From Parvularcula marina (GTDB lineage: Bacteria > Pseudomonadota > Alphaproteobacteria > Caulobacterales > Parvularculaceae): a stretch of 64,000 nt of DNA. The stretch spans positions 1,795,001-1,859,000 of the forward strand of contig NZ_QUQO01000001.1 in the NCBI RefSeq assembly GCF_003399445.1. Reading direction: 5' to 3'. The notes under the pieces are model-generated. The model saw only the letters and a program-made list of their open reading frames with translations. It ran no database searches and had not been told where the DNA came from. Made by a program: the position numbers and the translations under genes. Of the stretch, positions 1-6,722 are shown piece after piece; position 1 is the stretch's first letter, and each line of letters opens with the position of its first letter.

Positions 1-1
1 C

Positions 2-157
2 GCGATCGGCAGTTTCATCGGCACAGGGATCATCCCGTTTTTTGCGGGCACACCGCTCACCTATCTGGTTGGGGCGGTCATCGTGTTTTTCGTTGCGGTC
101 ATTCCGGGCATCATCCTGCTTCGTGCAGAGCCTGCGGCGCTCAAGGAGGCAATGTGA
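2..157 (+). CDS. C-terminal end of a membrane protein (partial)
   Basis: An open frame enters from the left edge and ends at TGA 155-157, giving the last 51 residues. It has two very hydrophobic stretches rich in Ile, Val, Phe and Gly separated by a short polar turn, then a basic/acidic tail ending KEAM. This looks like the last one or two transmembrane helices of a polytopic inner-membrane protein. The family cannot be named because the rest lies outside the window. Its stop overlaps the GTG of the next gene, so the two are probably translationally coupled. Confidence 0.6.
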   Translation, partial: AIGSFIGTGIIPFFAGTPLTYLVGAVIVFFVAVIPGIILLRAEPAALKEAM

Positions 158-453
158 TCATGGCCGGTTTCGATGCGGGCAATATTGATGAGACGATTCA
201 TGGCCGGATCCGTCTGGGGATCATGGCCTATCTCGGCTCGGTCTCACCGGCAGGGTTTACGGAGCTTGCGAATGTGCTGGAGGCAACCAATGGGAACCTC
301 TCCGTACACCTCAGAAAACTCGAGGAAGCGGGCTATGTCAGCATCGAAAAAGGGTTCGAGCATCGCCGTCCGGTGACCCATGTGCACCTGACCGAAAAGG
401 GCCGTGAGGCGTGGTCGGTTTACCTTGACGCGATCAAGCCGCTATTCGGCTGA
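154..453 (+). CDS. Winged-helix transcriptional regulator (HTH_34-like)
   Basis: A 99-residue protein made almost entirely of one winged helix-turn-helix. The N-terminal helix is followed by a recognition region (residues about 25-60, with GNLSVHLRKLEEAGYV) and a wing (about 62-80). This matches the small single-domain regulators of the HTH_34 / MarR-ArsR-like group. It has no ligand domain and no cysteine metal site. The start is ambiguous: AAGGAGG at 143-149 lies 4 nt before GTG 154 and 10 nt before ATG 160; I took GTG because it overlaps the preceding stop. It probably regulates the upstream membrane protein with which it is coupled. Confidence 0.75.
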   Translation: MIMAGFDAGNIDETIHGRIRLGIMAYLGSVSPAGFTELANVLEATNGNLSVHLRKLEEAGYVSIEKGFEHRRPVTHVHLTEKGREAWSVYLDAIKPLFG

Positions 454-497
454 AAATTCCCCTATCCAGAACGCCGCTCTTATGGCATCGGCGAAAA

Positions 498-1505
498 ATG
501 ACAGACATTTCCTTCTCTCTGGTGCCTGAATGGGCGCCGCAATCAGCATTGTGGATCGGCTGGCCGCGCCTCGCCCATGACTGGCCCGAGGGGCTCGTCA
601 CGGCGCGCGAGGAAGCGGCTAACCTTATCCGTAACGCCAGTCGTTTCGTTCCCGTAAAGGTTTCCATCGGCGGCCCTCGGTCAATGGCCGATGCGCTTAA
701 ACGCGAGCTGGATGAGGTCGCCGACCTCTATCCCGTCTCCGCGACCGATGTGTGGCTGCGCGACACCGGCCCGATTGTCGGTTTCGATGAGGGAACGCTC
801 TCGGCGCAGGCCTTCCGGTTCAATGGCTGGGGCGGCCGGTTCGGCGCTGCTGACGACCGCTATACCGCAGGCGCGATTGCCGCGATCGAAGGCGCCTATG
901 TAACCTCGCATGACTTTATTCTTGAGGGCGGCTCGATCGAGATCGACGGTGAAGGACGCCTGCTGACGACCAAGGATTGCCTTCTGAACCCCAACCGCAA
1001 TGGCGGATGGGAAAAGCGCGAGGCGGAGCGCACCTTGCGCGATACATTCGGGGTCGATGAGATCCTGTGGCTCGACCGTGGCCTCGTGAACGACCACACG
1101 GACGGTCATATCGATAATATCGCGCGGTTCATCGGGCCGGGCCATGTCGTCTGCCAGCGCGCCTCCGACGAGGATGATCCGCACCGGGAACGCCTTGAAG
1201 AGATCGAGCGGGCCTTGCGTACCTTCAGCCTTGAAGTCTCAACCATCCCCTCACCGGGACGGGTGACCAACAAGGAGGGCGATGTCGTGCCGGCGAGCCA
1301 TTGCAATTTCATCATCACCAATGGCGCGGTCCTGCTCCCGACCTATGATGAGGCGAATGGCGCCGCTGCAGCTGAAGAGCTGGATGCACTTTTCCCGGAT
1401 CGTGAGATCGTGCCCCTGCGCGCGGACCATATCCTGAAAGGCGGCGGCGGCTCCTTCCACTGCATGAGCTGTCAGATCCCCGCATTCGAGGAGGACGTAG
1501 CATGA
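498..1505 (+). CDS. aguA: Agmatine deiminase
   Basis: A 335-residue protein of the peptidyl-arginine deiminase (PAD_porph) family, which hydrolyses agmatine to N-carbamoylputrescine and ammonia in the cytoplasm. The N-terminus has the family's W-x-P pattern (VPEWAPQSALWIGWP). WLRDTGP lies near residue 86, and NDHTDGHIDN near residue 196 carries the conserved catalytic-region His and Asp. The C-terminal GGGGSFHC places the nucleophilic cysteine at Cys322. The length is slightly below the usual 350-370. Its stop overlaps the next start (ATGA), which encodes the following pathway enzyme, so the two form a coupled agmatine-to-putrescine operon. Confidence 0.93.
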   Translation: MTDISFSLVPEWAPQSALWIGWPRLAHDWPEGLVTAREEAANLIRNASRFVPVKVSIGGPRSMADALKRELDEVADLYPVSATDVWLRDTGPIVGFDEGTLSAQAFRFNGWGGRFGAADDRYTAGAIAAIEGAYVTSHDFILEGGSIEIDGEGRLLTTKDCLLNPNRNGGWEKREAERTLRDTFGVDEILWLDRGLVNDHTDGHIDNIARFIGPGHVVCQRASDEDDPHRERLEEIERALRTFSLEVSTIPSPGRVTNKEGDVVPASHCNFIITNGAVLLPTYDEANGAAAAEELDALFPDREIVPLRADHILKGGGGSFHCMSCQIPAFEEDVA

Positions 1506-2344
1506 GCCGGAAAGTCACTGTTGCCGCTATTCAGTATGCGCCGGGTCTAGCAAAGGACTCCTTTGCCGAAGCCGAAGCGCTGGTCCGCGAGGCAGCGAGC
1601 CAAGGCGCGCAGGTGATCCTGCTGCCCGAACTCTTTGAAGGCCCCTATTTCTGCAAGACGCAGGAAGAAGAGCATTTTGCCATGGCGCAACCCTGGCAGA
1701 CGCATCCGGTGGTCACGCGCTTTGCGCCGCTCGCCAAGGAACTGGGCGTTGTCCTGCCGCTATCGATTTTCGAGCGGGAAGGTCCGCACACCTATAACTC
1801 GCTGGTCTGTGTTGATGCGGATGGCGAGCTCTTGGGCGTTTATCGCAAAAGCCATATCCCCGACGGACCGGGCTATCAGGAAAAATATTATTTCCGGCCG
1901 GGCAATACGGGTTTCAAAGTCTGGGCGACCAAATTCGGCAAGATCGGCGTCGGTATCTGCTGGGATCAGTGGTTCCCCGAGGCCGCCCGCGCCATGGCCC
2001 TTCAGGGGGCGGAGCTTTTATTCTACCCGACCGCCATTGGCGCCGAACCGCAGGCCCCGGAGATGGACACCGCCGCGCGCTGGCGCCGCGGGATGCAGGG
2101 CCATGCGGTTGCGAACACCATGCCGGTGATCGCCGCGAACCGCTTTGGAGATGAGGACGGACAGGTCTTTTATGGAACCAGCTTTATCGCTGACCAGACC
2201 GGCGAAATCGTCACCGACTTGAACCGGACCGAGACGGGCGTCATCACAGCGAGCTTTGATCTTGATGAGCTGGCAACCGAACGCTCCGCTTGGGGCCTTT
2301 TTCGTGACCGTCGGCCAGAGCTTTATTCTCCGCTCACCTCTTAG
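1502..2344 (+). CDS. aguB: N-carbamoylputrescine amidase
   Basis: A 280-residue nitrilase-superfamily carbon-nitrogen hydrolase. The Glu-Lys-Cys catalytic triad is visible: Glu43 in LLPELFEGPYF, Lys116 in YRKSHIPDG and Cys153 in GICWDQWFPE. The HIPDGPGYQEKYYFRPG segment is characteristic of AguB, which converts N-carbamoylputrescine to putrescine, CO2 and ammonia. The start ATG overlaps the aguA stop. Together the two enzymes make putrescine from agmatine; no arginine decarboxylase is present in this window. The gene is convergent with the PilZ gene, 7 nt away, with no clear terminator between them. Confidence 0.93.
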   Translation: MSRKVTVAAIQYAPGLAKDSFAEAEALVREAASQGAQVILLPELFEGPYFCKTQEEEHFAMAQPWQTHPVVTRFAPLAKELGVVLPLSIFEREGPHTYNSLVCVDADGELLGVYRKSHIPDGPGYQEKYYFRPGNTGFKVWATKFGKIGVGICWDQWFPEAARAMALQGAELLFYPTAIGAEPQAPEMDTAARWRRGMQGHAVANTMPVIAANRFGDEDGQVFYGTSFIADQTGEIVTDLNRTETGVITASFDLDELATERSAWGLFRDRRPELYSPLTS

Positions 2345-2351
2345 AGAGTGT

Positions 2352-2729
2352 TCAGAGCATGGTCTCAGATGAATGCACGGAGATCAGCTTTCTGATCTTC
2401 GTGGTCATCCGCTGCTGTTCCCACTCGGAGAATTCGAACAAACCACCATATCGCATGCCGATTCGTCCACTCACAATCCTGACACGAAGGGCGAGTTCCT
2501 TGTCGATATCGACCTTATAGATCTTGCCGACTTCCAAAGGGCTCCGAAGGTGAAGCCCGATGCCCGAGAGGCTGATGTCTGTGGTTGAACCGACCGCCGC
2601 CTTATATCCATCGATATAGACCTGTACCGGCAGGTCGACGTCGTACCGGATCTCCTTGCGGCGATTGAAATCGCGCAGGGCACTCGTGCCCTGATGTTTT
2701 ACGACACCTACCATTGCTGCCCACACCAT
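2352..2729 (-). CDS. PilZ-domain protein
   Basis: A 125-residue, single-domain PilZ protein. The c-di-GMP-binding signature is present: an Arg-rich N-terminal element (NRRKEIRYDVDLP, residues about 23-35, RxxxR type) followed by a DISLSGIGL motif (D/NxSxxG) about 30 residues later on the barrel. No output domain is fused, so it probably acts as an adaptor that binds c-di-GMP and touches another protein. AAGG lies 7 nt before ATG 2729, supporting this start. It stands alone, between the agu pair and an oxygenase gene, so its partner is unknown. Confidence 0.85.
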   Translation of the reverse strand: MVWAAMVGVVKHQGTSALRDFNRRKEIRYDVDLPVQVYIDGYKAAVGSTTDISLSGIGLHLRSPLEVGKIYKVDIDKELALRVRIVSGRIGMRYGGLFEFSEWEQQRMTTKIRKLISVHSSETML

Positions 2730-2849
2730 GTTTGCGCCTTGCCGCCACCCGGCAGGACGATTGAAAAGTCACGCAACAAACACCTAAAGTTGAGAATGGC
2801 CATCGATGATTAAGATCGAGGCCACAAAATCAGTAAAACTTTACGTAGG

Positions 2850-2893
2850 CGAAACAAACTCCCGCGCCACCGACGTCTCCTGCAACTCGGGAG
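2850..2893 (-). terminator. Weak terminator-like hairpin after the 2OG oxygenase
   Basis: On the minus strand CTCCCG (2893-2888) pairs with CGGGAG (2864-2859), followed by TTTGTTTC. The stem is only 6 bp with a long loop, so this is a weak candidate. The remainder of the 196-nt gap 2730-2925 shows nothing else that I can name. Confidence 0.3.
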
Positions 2894-2925
2894 CATCAGT
2901 AACGCGCCATAAGTAGCCGGGCAGA

Positions 2926-3567
2926 CTAGCCTCGCTTGCCCTCGAACGGGTTCAGCTTTTTGAGGAAATATTGCAAACCGCCGCGGTTCTCCTTGCGGTC
3001 AAGCTCGTCCTGATTGATCAGGAAGGTCGTCTGGATGACGTACCGCTCACCGCCAAAGGGCGGATGTCCATGCCAACTCGTCTCCGACCGGGCAAAGGCA
3101 AAGACATTACCCGCCAGAGGCTCGACCTCTTCGGCGTAGTCGTCCATTGACTGATCGCCATTCAGGGCACGGATGGCCCCGCCCTCGTCCTTATCCCAGC
3201 TCTCATTCAGATAAACCAGCATGGTGCAGATCTTGCTCTCTGAATCATTATGGATGCGCCCATCGCTTTCCTTTGAAAGCTTCCGTACCGTGATCATGCG
3301 CGGCTTGTCGCGCAGCTCCAGTCCCAGCTTGTCGGAAAGGACATCCGCCAGCTCCGGCGATTGCAGATCCGAGATCAACTCGGCGAAGCGTCCATGGCTG
3401 TCGAGCTTTGACAGCGGCAGATAGCCGGTCTTGGCGATCGCCGGGTAATCGGCGCGGACACCTGCCGCCTCGTCAAGCGAAAGGGCCCCCTCCGCCACGA
3501 TATAGGTGAAGGGTTCGGTACGGGTGCGCGCCGCGCGAAGGGCTTCGAAATTCAGCATATGCGCCAT
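2926..3567 (-). CDS. 2OG-Fe(II) oxygenase
   Basis: A 213-residue non-haem iron dioxygenase of the 2OG-Fe(II) superfamily. The iron ligands are visible as His106 and Asp108 in RIHNDSES and a distal His at 166 or 168 in SWHGHPP; Arg175 in GGERYVIQ is placed to bind 2-oxoglutarate. The sheet motif MLVYLNESWDKDEGGAIR is typical of prolyl-hydroxylase-like folds. There is no signal peptide. The substrate is unknown. It is divergent from a glycosyltransferase-like gene 101 nt away, a combination often seen in surface-polysaccharide or glycoprotein modification loci, which is only suggestive here. Confidence 0.8.
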   Translation of the reverse strand: MAHMLNFEALRAARTRTEPFTYIVAEGALSLDEAAGVRADYPAIAKTGYLPLSKLDSHGRFAELISDLQSPELADVLSDKLGLELRDKPRMITVRKLSKESDGRIHNDSESKICTMLVYLNESWDKDEGGAIRALNGDQSMDDYAEEVEPLAGNVFAFARSETSWHGHPPFGGERYVIQTTFLINQDELDRKENRGGLQYFLKKLNPFEGKRG

Positions 3568-3668
3568 CTAGCGCGGCAGGGGCGGCTCGTCACTATCCCG
3601 CATTGGGCCATTCTGGCGGCACTGAAGATAGCTGGTCCCTTGCGAAGAACATTCTGGTAGAAGGACTT

Positions 3669-4448
3669 ATGACATCTCGCGGCATCGGCATATTGAGCTG
3701 GCGGGCCCATGACGGGCTCGACGACATTCTCGCCGGTTATGGCGCCGCGGGACTTTGGGACCTGTTCGACGAAAAGCTGATCTGGTTTCAGGAAGAGAGC
3801 GATGCAGACCGGGCGCTGGCCGACCGCCATGGCCTGCCCTATGGCGGCACACCCGACAATCAGGGGATATTGGGCGGCTTCCGGAACCTTGCCGCTGCGA
3901 TGAGTTCGGACATCATTCTTCTGCTCGAAAACGATCTGCCGTTGATAGAGGGGCATGAAGAAGTCGCCCGCCAGATTGAGGCCGCCACCGAGATGCTGGC
4001 CAATGGCGAAGCGCAGGTCGTACGCCTGCGGCACCGCAAGCAGCCGGGGCAGAAATTCGACACGCTGGGCAAATACCTCCGCTATCACGGCGAAGGCGCG
4101 ATGCCCTATCTCCGCCGGACGATCCGTGTGGGGAAGGCAAAGCGGCTGGCTGGCACGGCGCTTTATTCAGAAGAATATCCCGACGCCATGTTCCCTGACT
4201 TTATCCAGGCGCGCGATGACGGCGGATGGCTCATCTCATCGGCTTGCCTGCCCTGGACCAATCAATCGATCATGGTACGGCGGGAATTCCTGCTTGATGA
4301 GATCATCGCCTATGCCGAGGCGCACCCCTCCCCGCGCCGGGTCAACGGATTTCCGGATATCGAGAAGGAATGGAACACGCCGCGTTGGCGGCGCTCAGGC
4401 TGGCGGGTCGGGGCGACCGAGGGCCTGTTCACGCATGAACGGCCCTGA
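3669..4448 (+). CDS. Glycosyltransferase-like protein (unassigned family)
   Basis: A 259-residue soluble protein. The start is set at ATG 3669 because AGAAGGA (3659-3665) sits 3 nt upstream; an in-frame ATG at 3603 lacks such a site. The chain has an N-terminal strand (GIGILSWRAHDGL), a segment IILLLENDLPLIEG with an acidic END-type element where GT-A enzymes carry their metal-binding motif, and a late WTNQSIMVRREFLLDE region. These features suggest a nucleotide-sugar transferase fold, but I do not recognise a named family. It may act with the divergent 2OG oxygenase. Its 3' end is convergent with fur, 6 nt away. Confidence 0.55.
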   Translation: MTSRGIGILSWRAHDGLDDILAGYGAAGLWDLFDEKLIWFQEESDADRALADRHGLPYGGTPDNQGILGGFRNLAAAMSSDIILLLENDLPLIEGHEEVARQIEAATEMLANGEAQVVRLRHRKQPGQKFDTLGKYLRYHGEGAMPYLRRTIRVGKAKRLAGTALYSEEYPDAMFPDFIQARDDGGWLISSACLPWTNQSIMVRREFLLDEIIAYAEAHPSPRRVNGFPDIEKEWNTPRWRRSGWRVGATEGLFTHERP

Positions 4449-4454
4449 GGCCGT

Positions 4455-4874
4455 CTACTTTTTCTCTGACTCATCAAGCGGCACGCCATAAAGCTCGAGC
4501 CGGTGATCGACGAGGCGGAAGCCATGCTCCCGCGCGATCTTTTCCTGCAGCGCCTCGATCTCTTCATTGACGAATTCGATGACTTCCCGTGTACGAACAT
4601 TGATTAGGTGATCGTGGTGTTCCTCGGTCGCTTCCTCATAGCGAGAGCGTCCGTCCTGAAAATCATGCCGCTGGACGATCTCGTAATCTTCGAGGAGCTT
4701 CAGCGTACGGTACACCGTCGCAATAGAGATGCGGTCATCAAGCTCTGATGCCCGGCGGTGGATTTCCTCCACATCCGGATGATCGTCAGCCAAAGAGAGA
4801 ACGCGGGTAATGACCCGGCGTTGCTCCGTCATGCGAAGGCCTTTTTCGGCGCAAAGTTTTTCGAGGCGGTCCAT
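4455..4874 (-). CDS. fur: Fur-family metalloregulator (alphaproteobacterial Fur/Mur type)
   Basis: A 139-residue Ferric uptake regulator family protein. The winged helix (residues 10-80, with SIATVYRTLKLLE as recognition helix) and the dimerisation domain with the regulatory-site element HHDHLI (about residue 90) are intact. The CxxC that follows HHDHLI in E. coli Fur is replaced by NVRT, and the C-terminal cysteines are absent. That is typical of alphaproteobacterial Fur/Mur proteins, many of which sense manganese or act with Irr, so the metal cannot be told from sequence. It is last in the operon nfu-tsaB-rimI-fur, 9 nt after rimI. Confidence 0.9.
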   Translation of the reverse strand: MDRLEKLCAEKGLRMTEQRRVITRVLSLADDHPDVEEIHRRASELDDRISIATVYRTLKLLEDYEIVQRHDFQDGRSRYEEATEEHHDHLINVRTREVIEFVNEEIEALQEKIAREHGFRLVDHRLELYGVPLDESEKK

Positions 4875-4883
4875 TCGATGCTT

Positions 4884-5345
4884 CTAGGCGGTATCGTGAT
4901 GTTCGGGCAAGCCGGGACACCACTCCATGATCAGGGCCGGCCGGCCGCTCCCGTAATAGTCCTTGCGCTGGCCGACATTGCTGAACCCTGCGCCCGCATA
5001 AAGCTGGATCGCAGGGTCGTTATCGGTCGCCACCTCGAGGAAGACGCGCGTCACCCCGCTGGCCTCAAGACCTTTCAGCGCCTCTTCGAGGAGAAGCCTT
5101 GCATGGCCCTGACGGCGCTCGATTGCGATGACGCCCAAGGTCAGGATCTCCGCCTCATCGAGAATCTGGCGCGTCGCGATCAGCCCGCCGGGCGTGCCGG
5201 AGGCTTCCGCGATCAGAACGAGACTGCTGTCATCAGTAATCGAGTTATACCAGAACTTCTCATCCCAGACGGAGGTCTCAAAGACAGCGTGATGGAGACG
5301 GGACAGGAGGCCTTCGTCTCCGGGGCGAGCGGTACGGACACTCAT
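4884..5345 (-). CDS. rimI: Ribosomal-protein-alanine N-acetyltransferase
   Basis: A 153-residue GNAT acetyltransferase. The acetyl-CoA-binding motif A is seen as IERRQGHARLLLEEAL near residues 75-90, followed by VFLEVATDNDPAIQLYAGAGF, the conserved RimI-type motif. RimI acetylates the N-terminal alanine of ribosomal protein S18. Its ATG overlaps the tsaB stop (ATGA, 5342-5345); tsaB-rimI adjacency is common across bacteria and supports the name. Confidence 0.85.
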   Translation of the reverse strand: MSVRTARPGDEGLLSRLHHAVFETSVWDEKFWYNSITDDSSLVLIAEASGTPGGLIATRQILDEAEILTLGVIAIERRQGHARLLLEEALKGLEASGVTRVFLEVATDNDPAIQLYAGAGFSNVGQRKDYYGSGRPALIMEWCPGLPEHHDTA

Positions 5346-5965
5346 GCGCGCTTTGCCATCGGCGCCGCATCAGGCGGACGCAAATAGAGCGGATGAAGCG
5401 GGCCTGGGCTGAGCTGGGGGACAGCGGCGAGCAGAAGCCCAAGATCGGGGTACGGACCGGCAACGGGTTTCTGATCCGGCCAGACGATCTCTGCGCCACT
5501 ACCGATCAGGACGCCGCCGCCCTCGATGACCGGCGCCGTGGCGGCACGCGCCGCGTCGATATCGAGCAGGAAAGGCTGTGCCGAGCTGCCATCAAAGACC
5601 TGTCCATAGACCTGCCCGCGCCGCGCATCGATCAGGACCGCGCCCTTCGCGCCTGTCGGCGCAGAAAGCCACAACGCCTCAAGTGTGGTGATCGGCAGGG
5701 TTGGCAGACCGCGCGTCAGGGCAAAGCCGGACGCAAATGAAAGCCCGACACGCACCCCCATGAAAGAGCCCGGCCCGACGGTCACCGCAACCTGACCGAT
5801 ATCGGCAGGCGTCAGCCCGGCTTCCGCCAGCAGCTCTTCGATCATCGGCGCGAGATGCTCGGCATGGCCGACACCGATATGTCGTGTCAGGACGATATCC
5901 TTGCCGCCACCGCCAATGCCGACGCTCAACGCCGCAAGGCATGTATCTATCGCGAGTGTATGAAT
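5342..5965 (-). CDS. tsaB: tRNA threonylcarbamoyladenosine biosynthesis protein TsaB, probable ATT start
   Basis: The TsaB partner of TsaD in t6A37 tRNA modification, an ASKHA-fold protein. It contains VGHAEHLAPMIEELL and VTVGPGSFMGVRVGLSFASG, both diagnostic. The first standard start in frame (TTG 5929) would remove the essential first strand. Reading upstream in frame gives HTLAIDTCLAALSVG, the canonical TsaB N-terminus, and the only initiator placing Met two residues before LAIDT is ATT at 5965-5963, one nt after the nfu stop (TGA 5969-5967). I therefore infer a coupled, rare ATT start giving 207 residues. The function is confident; the start is inferred. Confidence 0.85.
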   Translation of the reverse strand: MHTLAIDTCLAALSVGIGGGGKDIVLTRHIGVGHAEHLAPMIEELLAEAGLTPADIGQVAVTVGPGSFMGVRVGLSFASGFALTRGLPTLPITTLEALWLSAPTGAKGAVLIDARRGQVYGQVFDGSSAQPFLLDIDAARAATAPVIEGGGVLIGSGAEIVWPDQKPVAGPYPDLGLLLAAVPQLSPGPLHPLYLRPPDAAPMAKRA

Positions 5966-5966
5966 G

Positions 5967-6551
5967 TCAGGCCACCGCTTCGACGGCAGTCACTTCGGGC
6001 ACATAATGCTTGAGCAGGTTCTCGATGCCGGATTTGAGCGTCATGGTCGAGGACGGGCAGCCCGCGCAGGCGCCTTTCATGGTCAGAAAGACGATCCCGT
6101 CGCCTTCGACAAAACGGTGAAAGACAATGTCCCCGCCATCGGCGGCCACCGCCGGGCGGACACGGGTTTCGATCAGCTCGATGATCTGCTCGACGATCTC
6201 TCGAGTCTCGCCCTCATAATCATCGGCGGATCCGGCAGTATCTGCGCCGCCCGCCGCCCCCTCATCGAGGACCGGGATACCAGCGGCGAGATAATCCGCA
6301 ATCGTCCCGAGGATCGCCGGTTTGATATGCACCCAGTCGACGCTTGGGTCTTTGGTGACGGTCACAAAGTCCCCGCCTAGATAGACACCGGTGACACCAT
6401 CGACATCGAACAGCGCCGCCGCCAGCGGTGAGGGCTTGGCGGCCTCGATCGTCGGGAAGTCGACGCCCAGCTCACCACGGCCGATCACATCCCGGCCGGG
6501 CAGGAATTTCATCGATTGCGGGTTTGGTGTATCTTCGGTCTGAATAAACAT
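5967..6551 (-). CDS. Nfu-type iron-sulfur cluster carrier
   Basis: A 194-residue protein with an N-terminal Nfu_N domain (starting MFIQTEDTPNPQSMKFLPG, residues 1-85) and a C-terminal NifU-like domain. The latter carries the cluster-binding CxxC in GACAGCPSSTMTLK near residue 165. Proteins of this layout receive 4Fe-4S clusters and deliver them to apo-enzymes such as aconitase. A low-complexity Ala/Gly linker joins the domains. It is the first gene of the operon nfu-tsaB-rimI-fur, and a purine-rich AAGAAAGAG precedes the ATG. Confidence 0.92.
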   Translation of the reverse strand: MFIQTEDTPNPQSMKFLPGRDVIGRGELGVDFPTIEAAKPSPLAAALFDVDGVTGVYLGGDFVTVTKDPSVDWVHIKPAILGTIADYLAAGIPVLDEGAAGGADTAGSADDYEGETREIVEQIIELIETRVRPAVAADGGDIVFHRFVEGDGIVFLTMKGACAGCPSSTMTLKSGIENLLKHYVPEVTAVEAVA

Positions 6552-6722
6552 GAATGAAGCTCTTTCTTCTTAGCCCCCTATGTAGGACGCAAGGGTGTTC
6601 ACGCAAATCGGACACTTCGCCACTGTAAAGATACAGCATTCTGAGGGTTTCGCGTTGCCGCCACGCTAGGTGCATCGTAAGGCGAATTTTGAACGACTTG
6701 CACAAAAAGAAGATAAGGTTCC

